Source: Palaemon carinicauda
Lineage: Eukaryota; Arthropoda; Malacostraca; Decapoda; Palaemonidae
DNA: 64,000 nucleotides
Reading direction: 5' to 3'
Assembly (NCBI RefSeq): GCF_036898095.1
Contig: NC_090729.1
Coordinates: 73,989,081 to 74,053,080 of the forward strand
Shown: positions 42,038 through 52,900 of the stretch, one piece after another
How positions within the stretch are numbered: position 1 is the first letter of the stretch
Layout: every line of letters starts with the position of its first letter
The notes under the pieces: generated by a model
Databases searched by the model: none
What the model saw: the letters and a program-made list of their open reading frames with translations, nothing else
What the model was told of the DNA's origin: nothing
Translations under genes and position numbers: made by a program

Positions 42038-43987
42038 ATGAAGTGTGATCACGACTTCTGTGCCGTGAAACGCCTGCACTTCTACGGGCATACGGCGTGT
42101 AGGACCCACGCCCCTTGTGCCAACAAGAAAGGGGATTTGAAGTTCTGGGACCCGCAGAACTGTATGGTCTGCCAGGATCGCCTAGTCGATGCCTTTCATA
42201 ACCCTCCCTCAGCGGAGGTCAGGGACACTTCTCGGGATAAGCTACGCAAGTGGGTGCGTGGCTTCCAGAAGAACGCCACTGGACCATACCTGGCCACTGA
42301 AGAAATGAGGTCCCTTCTGTTCCCAAAGGCCTCCCCTGATTCTGTGGTGCCCAAAGAACTGATCCCCACCGTCCAGATCACGGTGGAACCAGACGTAGTC
42401 ATGGCCCAGTCCATGCACGAGTGCCACCTGGATTCCGAGAACGACGACCATATGTCGGATATTTCGGAGGGCACAGAGAAGACCCTTATGGCCCAAGGTG
42501 CGGAAGATGAAGAGGACCAGGTGGAATACACCGAGTCGGAGCAGGAGGTCGCTCCGCCTTCCATCACCGCCCCTACTCCTACACCGGCGGAAGCGTCTCT
42601 CCCGTCCACCTCCGCTACCCCGGAACCCATTCCATCCGCCCAAGAGATGTTCTGGATGATTAAAGCCATTATGGACGACAGGCTTAAAGAAACTCAAGAG
42701 TTCATTAGTTCCATGAAGGGGTCCAAAGAACCGAAGAAGATCTCGGTTAAGGATCTCCCTGCATGCTCACATGCCAACCCCTGGAGGTATGCCGAGCATA
42801 TGGTTATCGCAACCGGCAGGATCTTTATCCGCGATAAGATCGGCACGGTCCCCCTGGAAGATGTGGAGTTCTTCCCGAACTTTGAGGCTTACCCGGACTG
42901 TTACGTCCGGCTTCGTTCTGAACCTGCCTCTAAAGAAGAGACCGAACCCAAGGAGGAGATAGTGTTCGATCTCTCGAAGGCCCAGGCTATGCTAGCCACC
43001 GCATTTAAAAGTAGGGGTTTTACCTGCTCTAAGCTTCCGGCCCTGAGCAAGAAGCACCCTACTTACGTCGCACCCGACGATGCAGTCCTTCCCTTCATGG
43101 AAAAGGCCTTCGCTGCGTGCCACAAGGCTGTAGAAGAAGGAAAACCCTGCCCTGCACTGGAGGAGTGCAAACCCTTCTCCATAGTAACTCCCCCCGACGC
43201 TCGACACTGGAAGGATATCCAGAATACATTCGTGGTGGGAAAGCTAGATCCTGACGTAGCCAGACGTCAATTTAACGAAGACCTCCCGAAACTCAACGAC
43301 CACCTCCTTCGTCGGGAACAAGATACGAAGGAAAGGCTTGCAGCATCCATGTCCCACCAGGTACAACTTGATATCATGGCTGGTGACACCAGAGTCCCAG
43401 ACCACTACATGGTACTCGCCAAATCCCACATGGCAACTCTGGTGAAGGATTTGTACCACTTCATGAAGGCTCGGAGAGCCTGTCGAGAATTCGTGTTCTC
43501 AGGTGCCACTGTGAAACACGAACCCCGGAGACTGATTTCCTCCAACATCTGGGGTAAGCACCTCTTTCCCTCTGACCTCGTGAAAGAGATCACCGACAAG
43601 GCCGCCACGGAGAACAGGAACCTTCTCCACAAGTGGGGCACGTCGAAGAAGAGGAAATCTTCCCAGGACGACGGACCTCAACCTAAGAGGATATCCTCCA
43701 AGCAGAAAGCCCAGCAACGTCAACAGAGACGGCAGTTTCCGGGACCCGCTACTCCCCAAGTGGCAGCTCAGCCACAGCAGACCTTTCAGCTGGTCACCCA
43801 ACCGGTCTTGTCACAGTCGCCGGTTTTCACCCCTGCTTTCGAGCAACAGACGACTACCTTTCGTCCCAAAGGTAGAGGCTCAAACAGAGGTGCAGGCAGA
43901 GAAGCATCTCGCCGTCCCTCCAGAGGCAGAGGAGGAAGGGGAGCTAGCGTCCGAGGCAGTAAACCCTCGGGACACCAGAAGCAATGA
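42038..43987 (+). CDS. DIRS-E Gag
   Basis: The intact ORF has 649 residues, the same length as F Gag and closely similar. The start is 10 bases after the AG of TTTTACAG (42027-42028). The N-terminal module is CDHDFCAVK, GHTACRTHAPC, WDPQNCMVC. KWVRGFQKNATGPYL, an acidic linker, and the central domain (FEAYPDCYVRLRSEPASKEE, KLDPDVARRQFNEDLPKLND, ACREFVFSGATVKHEPRRLI) follow. The tail is RGSNRGAGREASRRPSRGRG. It ends in UGA at 43985-43987 in the same context as F and C (UGA AGU). DIRS-F sits just upstream, separating this ORF from its own 5' UTR. Confidence 0.88.
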   Translation: MKCDHDFCAVKRLHFYGHTACRTHAPCANKKGDLKFWDPQNCMVCQDRLVDAFHNPPSAEVRDTSRDKLRKWVRGFQKNATGPYLATEEMRSLLFPKASPDSVVPKELIPTVQITVEPDVVMAQSMHECHLDSENDDHMSDISEGTEKTLMAQGAEDEEDQVEYTESEQEVAPPSITAPTPTPAEASLPSTSATPEPIPSAQEMFWMIKAIMDDRLKETQEFISSMKGSKEPKKISVKDLPACSHANPWRYAEHMVIATGRIFIRDKIGTVPLEDVEFFPNFEAYPDCYVRLRSEPASKEETEPKEEIVFDLSKAQAMLATAFKSRGFTCSKLPALSKKHPTYVAPDDAVLPFMEKAFAACHKAVEEGKPCPALEECKPFSIVTPPDARHWKDIQNTFVVGKLDPDVARRQFNEDLPKLNDHLLRREQDTKERLAASMSHQVQLDIMAGDTRVPDHYMVLAKSHMATLVKDLYHFMKARRACREFVFSGATVKHEPRRLISSNIWGKHLFPSDLVKEITDKAATENRNLLHKWGTSKKRKSSQDDGPQPKRISSKQKAQQRQQRRQFPGPATPQVAAQPQQTFQLVTQPVLSQSPVFTPAFEQQTTTFRPKGRGSNRGAGREASRRPSRGRGGRGASVRGSKPSGHQKQ

Positions 43988-45775
43988 AGTGCTTCCGGTG
44001 GGAGGAAGACTCCGCCAATTCCAGGATCGTTGGACCTTCGATCCCTGGGCGCACAGCATCGTCAAGAAGGGTCTAGGCTGGAGTTGGACTCAACCACCCC
44101 CAACCTTCCAGCAATTCTTCCAACAATCAACCCCCCTTCTGGAAGAATATGTCCTAGATCTCTTGAACAAGAAGGTGATAAGGAGGGTAAAGTCCACCAG
44201 GTTCCAAGGGAGACTGTTTTGCGTCCCCAAGAAAGACTCCGACAAACTCAGAGTCATTCTGGACTTATCCCCCCTCAACAAGTTCATAGCGAACGACAAG
44301 TTCAAGATGCTGACTCTTCAACAAATAAGGACCCTTCTGCCTCGAGGTTCTTACACGGTCTCCATAGACCTGGCGGATGCCTACTGGCACGTTCCAATGA
44401 ACCATCACGCTTCCTCCTACCTAGGATTTCGACTTCAAAGGAAAAGCTACGCCTTCAGGGCCATGCCCTTCGGCCTCAATGTGGCCCCTCGGATCTTCAC
44501 AAAGCTGGCGGACGCCATAGTACAACAGCTCCGCCTCCGAGACGTCCAGGTGATGGCCTACCTCGACGATTGGCTAGTCTGGGCTCCATCGCCCGAGGAT
44601 TGTTTAAAATCCTGCAGCAAAGTAACCCAGTACCTAGAACACCTGGGATTCAAGATAAACGTGAAGAAATCTCGCCTCTCTCCAGCTCAGAAGTTCCAAT
44701 GGTTAGGAATCCAGTGGAACCTTCAGTCACACCGCCTTTCCATCCCCCAGAAGAAAAGGAAGGAAATAGCAGGGACTGTCAAGCGACTACTGAAATCCAA
44801 GCGGATCTCAAGACGCCAGCAGGAACGAGTTCTAGGCTCTCTACAGTTCGCCTCAGTGACAAACCCGGTGCTTCGTGCACAGCTAAAGGATGCCGCGGGA
44901 GTCTGGAGACGTTCTGCATCCATCGCTCGAAGAGACCTCAAGAGACGGAAGCAAAGGCCCTGAAAAGGTCCATTCCTCTTCAACACCCACCTCCATCACT
45001 CAACATCCACACGGACGCTTCGCTGGAGGGTTGGGGAGGTCACTCCCACCAAAAACAGGCTCAAGGCACATGGTCTCCCCTATTCAAGACGTTTCACATC
45101 AACATCTTGGAGGCCATGGCGGTCCTTCTAACTCTGAAGAAACTCTCCCCGCCTCCCTCGATCCATATTCGTCTAACCCTAGACAACTCGGTGGTAGTTC
45201 GATGTCTCAATCGCCAAGGCTCAAGATCGCCCCAGATAAATCAGGTGCTTCTGACAATCTTCCGTCTGGCAGAGAAGAAGAAATGGCACCTGTCTGCAGT
45301 TCACCTACAAGGATTCCGCAACGCTCTATCTCGGACAAGCCCGATAGAGTCGGAATGGTCTCTAGACGCAAGATCATTCTCCTTCATCTCTCACCAAGTC
45401 CCAGAACTTCAGATAGATCTCTTCGCAACGAGCGACAACAATCAACTTCCTCGGTATGTGGCCCCGTACGAGGACCCCAAGGCAGAAGCAGTGGACGCAA
45501 TGTCACTGGACTGGAACAGATGGTCCAAGATCTACCTGTTCCCTCCCACCAACCTTCTGCTGAAAGTCCTCTCCAAGCTGAGAACCTTCAAAGGGACAGC
45601 GGCCCTAGTGGCTCCCAAGTGGCCCCGGAGCAACTGGTACCCCCTGGTCCTGGAGCTGCAGCCCACGCTGATCCCTCTCCCGGGCCCAGTTCTCTCCCAA
45701 CAAGTACAGAAGTCGATTGTCTTCGCTTCATCATCGAAAATCAAGGACCTTCATCTCATGATTTTCTCTCCCTAG
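43890..45775 (+). pseudogene. DIRS-E reverse transcriptase / RNase H / Dam-like MT, two deletions
   Basis: The RT frame overlaps the end of Gag and has no stop through the palm: VSIDLADAYWHVPM, MPFGLNVAPRIFTKLADA, MAYLDDWLVWA (intact YLDD), QWLGIQW. At 44948 a 40-bp block present in F is missing, flanked by CGG in both copies, so the frame changes. RNase H and MT continue in the frame of 44030-45775: HTDASLEGWGGHSH, RLTLDNSVVVRCLNRQG. Near 45326 a 12-bp in-frame deletion removes VTVD, including the last RNase H carboxylate (RNALSR instead of RNVTVDALSR). The MT-like end matches F. Confidence 0.88.
43988..44950 (+). pseudogene. DIRS-E Gag-frame extension overlapping RT
   Basis: This is the counterpart of the first third of the F overlapping frame. 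It is open from the codon after the Gag UGA to the 40-bp deletion, and close to F in protein sequence. After the deletion this frame becomes the RNase H frame, while the extension continues in the 44890-46746 frame. It starts with no AUG. Confidence 0.7.
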
Positions 45776-46746
45776 CCGCAAAGAAGAGGTTTGGGATCTC
45801 AAAGAAAAGTCTAGACTTCCTCGAGGAATACAAGACCGAATCCACAAGACGGCAATACGAATCATCTTGGAGAAAATGGGTCTCATTCGTCAAGGCAAAA
45901 AATCCTAAGGAAATCACCATTGATTTCTGCATGTCCTTCTTCATTCACCTTCATGGACAGGGATTAGCAGCCAATACGATCTTTACTTGCAAATCGGCCT
46001 TGACTAGACCACTGTTGTATGCCTTCCAAATTGATCTGTCCAGCGACATCTTCAATAAACTGCCGAAAGCATGTGCTCGTCTACGCCCAGCACCCCCACC
46101 GAAACCGATCTCCTGGTCATTGGACAAGGTGCTCCATTTCGCCTCCAACTTGGATAATGATTCATGCCCTCTCAAGGATCTGACTCAGAAAGTTATATTT
46201 CTCTTTGCTCTTGCTTCAGGAGCCCGAGTCAGCAAAATAGTGGCATTATCAAGAGAAGAGGGTCACATCCTGTTTACTGATTCAGGAGACATTACCCTCT
46301 CCCCTGATCCGACGTTTCTCGCCAAAAATGAATTACCCACCAAAAGATGGGGCCCCTGGAGAATATGCCCCCTGAAGGAAGATGCCTCTCTATGCCCAGT
46401 AGAGAGCCTCAAGGTCTATCTTCGCAGAACTTCGAACTTTGGTGGAGGCCAACTCTTCAAAGGAGAAACATCGGGCAGCGACCTGTCACTGAAACAACTA
46501 AGAGCGAAAATCACCTGCTTCATTCGCAGAGCGGATCCTGACAATACACCCGTCGGTCACGATCCTAGAAAAGTTGCATCGTCTCTGAATTTCTTTCAGA
46601 GTATGGACTTCGAAAGCCTTAAAAGCTTCACAGGCTGGAAGTCCTCGCGTGTTTTCTTCAAACATTATGCGAAACAAGTGCACGAAGTCAAACATTTTGT
46701 GGTAGCCGCAGGTAGTGTTATGAAACCTGCACCTAACTCTGCATAG
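44890..46746 (+). CDS. DIRS-E tyrosine recombinase
   Basis: The open frame has 618 codons. The first about 260 overlap RNase H/MT, and the YR proper starts near VDCLRFIIENQGPSSHDF. Motifs: ESTRRQYESSWRKWVSF, LASGARVSKIVAL (Arg I; K where most read E), GHDPRKVASS (HxxR), SFTGWKSSRVFFKHY with nucleophile Tyr. All four catalytic positions are present, so the domain may be functional. How it would be translated is unclear: its upstream part is cut off from the Gag frame by the 40-bp deletion. Confidence 0.83.
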   Translation: MPRESGDVLHPSLEETSRDGSKGPEKVHSSSTPTSITQHPHGRFAGGLGRSLPPKTGSRHMVSPIQDVSHQHLGGHGGPSNSEETLPASLDPYSSNPRQLGGSSMSQSPRLKIAPDKSGASDNLPSGREEEMAPVCSSPTRIPQRSISDKPDRVGMVSRRKIILLHLSPSPRTSDRSLRNERQQSTSSVCGPVRGPQGRSSGRNVTGLEQMVQDLPVPSHQPSAESPLQAENLQRDSGPSGSQVAPEQLVPPGPGAAAHADPSPGPSSLPTSTEVDCLRFIIENQGPSSHDFLSLAAKKRFGISKKSLDFLEEYKTESTRRQYESSWRKWVSFVKAKNPKEITIDFCMSFFIHLHGQGLAANTIFTCKSALTRPLLYAFQIDLSSDIFNKLPKACARLRPAPPPKPISWSLDKVLHFASNLDNDSCPLKDLTQKVIFLFALASGARVSKIVALSREEGHILFTDSGDITLSPDPTFLAKNELPTKRWGPWRICPLKEDASLCPVESLKVYLRRTSNFGGGQLFKGETSGSDLSLKQLRAKITCFIRRADPDNTPVGHDPRKVASSLNFFQSMDFESLKSFTGWKSSRVFFKHYAKQVHEVKHFVVAAGSVMKPAPNSA

Positions 46747-47565
46747 AACAGCGAGTTACTTGGGACTCTAACTCTTCGGGTGCCTATGTTGACCCTCGAG
46801 CGATACGTAGTGATGTCGAAAACACTTAGTGCTTTCTTATAACTGTTCTTATCCCAGGTGAAATGTCATAGTAGTCACACAAGTGCTGCATGCCTAGAGC
46901 TTGATGTGTTTTAATTAAAGACTGACGTTCCTCGAGAACGAGTGCCTACTAATAAATTTGAAATTCCCTTTCAGATTCAAGAGCAAGTCTTTATTACTAT
47001 GTACATTATAATTTACTGTAAATTAACTTTACTTATTACTGCAATTCATTTAATTTTCTTCAATTGTGAAATAAAATTCTTATTTTATTACTTGTGCGTC
47101 TCAATCCGCTCCTACTTATACTATGAAATACATGCCTGTCATAGTTTTATTATCCCCTTCCTCATGGTTCATGGAGATACTAAGGTCCTAACCCTTATTA
47201 TATATTCACCTTTGCAATGTAATATTCCAATACGAATACTTACTCTTCATACCCTAGAGACGAAACTATCCCTCTCTACATACAGTGTCCAACCACCACT
47301 TGTCTGCCTTCGAGAATGTTCCGATACGAATGCCAACCATTCAGTCTCGTCTCCAAGTTCTTCAGGTTCTTCTAGCAAGGTGAATAGCCCTTCGATAACC
47401 ACTTTGATCTCGGCATGGCCCGTGGGAACTTCACTGCCAAGGGGGGCAGGAAGGTTCTTCCCTACAGTTCTTTTATTAAGATTACTATGCTACCTTGTTC
47501 AAAGCCTTTGGCACTTACCCAATAGGGGAAAATCTACCACGATACATTGATTCTCTGGTATTCTT
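46747..47565 (+). other. DIRS-E 3' untranslated region
   Basis: Non-coding, AT-rich, like 40620-41426. The 202-codon frame at 46942-47550 has no domain and is not called. Confidence 0.5.
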
Positions 47566-47657
47566 CCATCAGGACGCCATGGCTTGAGCCCAAAAAACGG
47601 ATTTTGAGCGAAGCGAAAATCTATTTTTGGGTGAGATAGCCATGGCGTCCTGATGGA
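47566..47657. repeat. DIRS-E internal complementary region
   Basis: Same structure as in F: the complement of the 5' tip joined to the complement of the 3' tip. Confidence 0.92.
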
Positions 47658-47736
47658 CCCTCCCTGCTACTTCGTCCAGTTTTTAGGTCCCACCCTGCTC
47701 TGCTGTATCATGGTGATCGGCAAGCAACTGGCTTCA

Positions 47737-48120
47737 GGATGAGGACGGACGTGACGTCATTTAGCAATGGCGCCCGTTTGTTTACGTCTCGAGTACCAAA
47801 AGTAGCCACGAACGAGATTAGCTGTGGAACGGCTCCCAGCTATTCTCCGCCCCTACACACTGAAGTGTTAACTTTGTTTGGGGTGTAGATAGCTATGTGG
47901 CGCGTTAATACATGCGTCCCCTGTTGATATACGATGTCTTAAAAGGGAAACCTTTAGGATACTCGCTCCAGAAGTTAGAATTCTGTAATAACCTGTGGTT
48001 AAATTCTCTGGGAATATCTTAGTAGTTATATACCCAAGGAAGCTACCAAAAAGGAACCTTCCATCAGGACGCCATGGCTATCTCACCCAAAAATAGATTT
48101 TTCGCTTTGCTCAAAATCCG
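47737..48120. repeat. DIRS-E 3' terminal inverted repeat
   Basis: Reverse complement of 30632-30986. It ends at tcaaaatccg, after which D sequence resumes. Confidence 0.9.
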
Positions 48121-49977
48121 TTATTTAATTCTCGTAATTAATTAGCTATTTAGGCATATTCTTGTGAAGATGTGATTATATGCATAATTATTTCATTTTT
48201 CCTCTGTCGATCGTATAGTTAGAGTTTCGGTGATTTAGGTAATCGAGAACTCGTCTAGCTTAGTTAGACTAACCTAGACTCTGTCTATACGTTCGACATT
48301 CCCCGATTACCTTTGTGTTTTGTTTTCATTCCATTGGAGACTGATACCTCCTGTAATGTTATGAAACTTCTCACGTCTCTTCGGAGACTTAAAGGTAATC
48401 CCTTTCCCTCTGAGTGTAGTCCCAGACTACAACCCTTATGGCTGTGCCTGAATATTATTCAGACATGGCTGACCTGGGGTTTGGTTTCTGCCTATCCCCT
48501 TAACCTTTGGTTGTGGATATACCAGCAGGTTTTGGGATTTGGTCAGAATCTCAGAGTATTTAGTTTTATGTCGTTGACCTTCCGACAGGGTGAGTTGGTT
48601 GTGGGATAACTTTACTCCCCTGCCGACAGGTTACCGACAATGGAGGTTAGTCCTCCATAGTCGATTTGGTTATGGTAGTACTGTATACCATTTTCTCCTT
48701 GCGACTAAAGACTTGTCCTGTGTCACAGTTCCTTGGGCTGAAAGTAATTCCCTTTTAGCCTAAGATAACGTGGCACTGGAATCCTGTTTCTCTTTGTGGG
48801 AGGAGGCGCAGTGTCGCCCCCTCCCCTTGACTGTGTCGGCAGTCTCTGGGTTGGAGAACTGAGTCTCTCCTAGCACCCGGATTCTGTCGATACCATACAG
48901 AAACAGAGTTCCTTTCATAGGTGCTAGGACTGTCAAGGTTGACAGTTCCTTTCACAATTGTTACAGGACCCTTTTCCCCTTCCCCTCACCCCTTTTTAAT
49001 GGTTTATCCATTGCCTTTTAGGCTGACATCCTGCATCCTTTCCTTAACGGTAGAGTGCTGGATGCAGCCAGACTACCTCTCTCATCCTGGCTGACGGCAG
49101 GGCATACTGCCGCCTGCCGGCCTGGCCGACAACCAAGATGGCTGCCGACAGTCATGGACTGTCGGCGGCTGCCGACGTTGCCGGCGGTTGTCAGCATGAT
49201 AGCCTTTTTGCCGGCCTGGCCGGTAACCAAGATGGCTGCCGACAGTCATGGACTGTCGGCAGCTGCCGTCATTGCCGGGGGTTGCCGACATTGTCGGCGG
49301 TTGTCGGCATGATAGCCTTTTGCTGGCCTGGCCGGCAACCAAGATGGCTGCCGACAATCATGGACTGTCACCAGTTGCCGGCCTGGACGGCAGTGGCGTC
49401 CATGATGGCTGTGAGTGGTTAGTCCCTTCTGTCCCCGAGGTTCTCAGTCCTCCCTTGGACTGTAGCTATAGGTTCTGTTGCCTGTATGCTGCCGGCAGGG
49501 CCGGCAACGCGGCGCGCCGACTGTACCAGTACTGTCGGCGGGTTGCTGGCAGCAGTACTGTAGCTATATAGAAGCCAGAATGTTACATTCTCCCCTTCTA
49601 TTAGAACCTCCTTTCGGTAAAAAGGTAGTCTATTAGACTTTTCTTCCTTAATTACTGTATATAGTTACAGTAAAGGATAGTCCTTTTATCCATACTGTCT
49701 CTCTCTCTGTCTCGCTAGGTCTGCAAGGTATGCAGACATATCCTAGCCAGACCGGCAACATGCCGGATATACTGCTGTATAGGTTATACAGATAGCCAGT
49801 ATATCTCAGTATAGAATATACTGTAGATAGAAAACTACTATATTTCTTACACTAGTGGTTTTTTCCAATATATTTTGGATATCCAATTCGGGCAATTGCT
49901 GAGCCTAATCCTATATTGAATGAATGTGATTTCTTCAATATCCTGATTAGAAATCCATTTAGGATTATCCTGCAATA
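48121..49977 (+). other. DIRS-D 5' untranslated region, part 2
   Basis: No domain-bearing ORF. It includes a GCCGGC-rich tract and minisatellite (49080-49560). The frame at 48313-48609 has no recognisable domain. Confidence 0.5.
49105..49420. repeat. GCCGGC-rich minisatellite with embedded palindromes
   Basis: The block aaccaagatggctgccgaca recurs at about 49131, 49225 and 49337 (spacing 94 and 112). Each of the first two units holds GCCGACAGTC-ATG-GACTGTCGGC, a perfect 10-bp inverted repeat; the third is degraded. Spurious Ala/Gly/Leu-rich frames on both strands come from this repeat. Confidence 0.85.
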
Positions 49978-49981
49978 TTAA

Positions 49982-52900
49982 CCCTGGATAGGTACGGTGG
50001 GTCGTACGCGACCCCGAGCGTCAAAAAAAAAGAGGTTTTTCTCACGTGACTCACCCCCGTGACTGAATTTGTGGGTGATCGACCTGCAGGAGGTGTCTCC
50101 CCTACACGCTCTAGTAGTGTCCAGATGTGCATTGCTGTAGCTGTACTCCTTCCCCGATTTCTGAGACGCGTCGGGGTCGAGCGCGACCGAGTTTACCCTT
50201 CTAAGGTAATTTGCATAATTATCAAAGTTATTACGTATTATGAAATTGTCGTAGAATGGTGCAACTTGTATAGGTTATCAGTTGTGGAAAGTCTTAGTGG
50301 ATTGTTTGGCTACCATGTGCATGATTTTTTTTTTAGTTAAAATGTCGTTCATCACCACGAGGACCATTTTACCGCGAGTGCCCCTTTTTCATTTTTTTTC
50401 ATTTTTTTGCCAAGTAATTTTTCCGTAAGATATTGCCAAATAGTGTCGTAAAACTTTTGCTTGTTTAGTGTTGGAAAGTGTGTCTAGATGATCTGGCTAC
50501 CCATGCGTGACTTTTTTTTTGTCAGATACGACGTAGTTATTGGTATATTGGGTATTTAACTGCGGTTGCCAATTTCTGTTTTTTTCAATATTTGTAAAAA
50601 TTTTTACGTAGTAAGGAATTGCCGTATATCATTCATTTTTTTTTCATGTTTATGTGTTAGAAAGTGTGCCTTGATGGTTGGGCTAACACGTGCATGTCTT
50701 TTTTTTTACCTGAGATGCCGTATATTAGAATGTTGGGCATTTTACCGCGAGTGCCCCTTTTTAATTTTTTTTCATTTTTTTGCCAAGTCATTTTTCCGTA
50801 AGATATTGCCAAATAGTGTCGTAAAACTTTTGCTTTTTTAGTGTTGGAAAGTGTGTCTAGATGATCTGGCTACCCATGCGTGACTTTGTTTTTGTCAGAT
50901 ACGACGTAGTTATTGGTATATTGGATATTTAACTGCGGTTGCCAATTTCTGTTTTTTTTCAATATTTGTAAAAATTTACTACGTAGTAAGGAATTGCCGT
51001 ATATTATTCATTTTTTTTCATGTTTATGTGTTAGAAAGTGTGCTTTGATGGTTGGGCTAACACGTGCATGTCTTTTTTTTATCTGAGATGCCGTATATTA
51101 GAATGTTGGGCATTTTTCCGCGAGTGCCCCTTTTTATTTGTTTTGCATTTTTTTGCTTAGTCATGTTACCGTAAGGAATTGGCAAGTAGTGTCGCAAAAC
51201 TTATATTTTTATAGTGTTGGAAAGTGTTTCTAGATGATCTGGCTACCCATGCCTCTTTTTTTTTTAGCTAGATATGGCGTATATATAAGTATGTGTTCGA
51301 TTTTCCTGTGATTGCCATTTTTTCGTTTTTTCCAATTTCTTTCAAAATTACTACGTACTAAGGAACTATCACAGAGTAATGATTCAGTTATATGTTTATT
51401 TGTCGGAAAATGTGCCTTGATGGTTTGCCTAGCACGTGGCTGAAATTTTTTTTTTCTGAAATGCCGTATATTAGAATGGCCATTTTTCCGCGAGTGCCCC
51501 TTTTTATTTGTTTTGCATTTTTTTGCTTAGTCATGTTACCGTAAGGAATTGGCAAGTAGTGTCGCAAAACTTATAATTTTATAGTGTTGGAAAGTGTTTC
51601 TAGATGATCTGGCTACCCATGCCTATCTTTTTTTTTTAGCCAGATATGGCGTATATATAGATATGTGTTCGATTTTCCTGTGATTGCCATTTTTTCATTT
51701 TTCCCCATTTCTTTCAAAATTACTACGTACTAAGGAACTATCACAGAGTAATGATTCATTTAGATGTTTATTTGTCGGAAAATGTGCCTTGATGGTTTGC
51801 CTAGCACGTGGCTGAATTTTTTTTTTTCTGAAATGCCGTATATTAGAATGTTAGCCATTTTTCCGCGAGTGCCCCTTTTTATTTGTTTTGCATTTTTTTG
51901 CTTAGTCATGTTACCGTAAGGAATTGGCAAGTAGTGTCGCAAAACTTATATTTTTATAGTGTTGGAAAGTGTTTCTAGATGATCTGGTTACCCATGCCTA
52001 TCTTTTTTTTAACCAGATATGGCGTATATATAGGTATGTGTTCGATTTTCCGGTGATTGCCATTTTTTCGTTTTTTCCCATTTCTTTCAAAATTACTACG
52101 TACTAAGGAACTATCACAGAGTAATGATTCATTTAGATGTTTATTTGTCGGAAAATTTTGTTTACTTCTTTTTTGATTGAATATCATCAAATTTTTTTTA
52201 GCTAAAATATTATATTGTTTCACATTTTTGTTTTTTTTCGATTTTATTTCCCTTCAAAAAATTTTTTTTGGGTCAGAATTTAAATTTTATAGTCGTAAAA
52301 TAATCGACAATTATCCAGCAACCCACCATACAATTTTTATGCATATCCAATAATAATTAGATTAGTAAATAACACCTTGAAATTGACATACCCTTCCTAC
52401 ATTTCAAGTGGCAGATTAGGGAGTCTGAGTCAGTGTGGTTGGCGGCCATTTTGTGGACATATCCGAAGCGTAAGTTGCCTTATCTATATATATTCTTGTT
52501 CCCTATAGAATTTGTGATATTTTGGTATATTTTTACCTGCATAAATATCATATTATATATTAAATATATGTATTTTTTAACAAAATTTCTAAGTACTCAA
52601 AAAATCTATCTTTATTTCCTTACTCCAGAAAATCCCTCTTAGTTGTATGTACACAAGGACACAATTTAGGCAAAAGGTTTTGATTTTTTAAATATCAGCA
52701 GTAATAAAATCCTTTAAAAAAACAAGGTATAGAAGAATTTTATGTTGGAATACTTAAATATATCCAAACAGGAAATAAAACAATCTTAAAACTTCACAAA
52801 GATAGTGAAAAAAATTCCGATTGAGAGAGGAGTAAGATATGTACACCTTAATCTTTACTAAATTATCCATAATATGTCTAGAAGAAGTTTTATGAATTAA

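Larger units (their letters stand above)
30632..48120 (+). mobile_element. DIRS-E: middle element of the nest
   Basis: Its inverted repeats (30632-30986 and 47737-48120) pair specifically with each other: both carry the variants cgtccgtcctcatcc and acttttggtactcgag, which differ from those of F. The ICR is at 47566-47657. DIRS-F is inserted at 33266/41986, between the E 5' UTR and its Gag splice site. Removing F leaves about 8.8 kb, the same size as F. Gag is intact, RT/RNase H is damaged by a 40-bp and a 12-bp deletion, and the YR domain is intact. Confidence 0.92.

Noticed and set aside
43984..44080. ATGA stop-start overlap at the Gag end (ATG 43984) as RT start
   Set aside because: That ATG is in the third frame, not the RT frame, and stops after about 30 codons.
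46942..47550. 202-codon plus-strand ORF
   Set aside because: It lies in the 3' UTR of DIRS-E, has no recognisable domain, and the matching F region is not open to the same extent.
49055..49571. Ala/Gly/Leu-rich ORFs on both strands
   Set aside because: Translation of the GCCGGC minisatellite; no start context or domain.
50000..52200. CRISPR array from the regular repeats
   Set aside because: Units are 373 bp, adjacent, without spacers, in a eukaryotic genome: satellite DNA.
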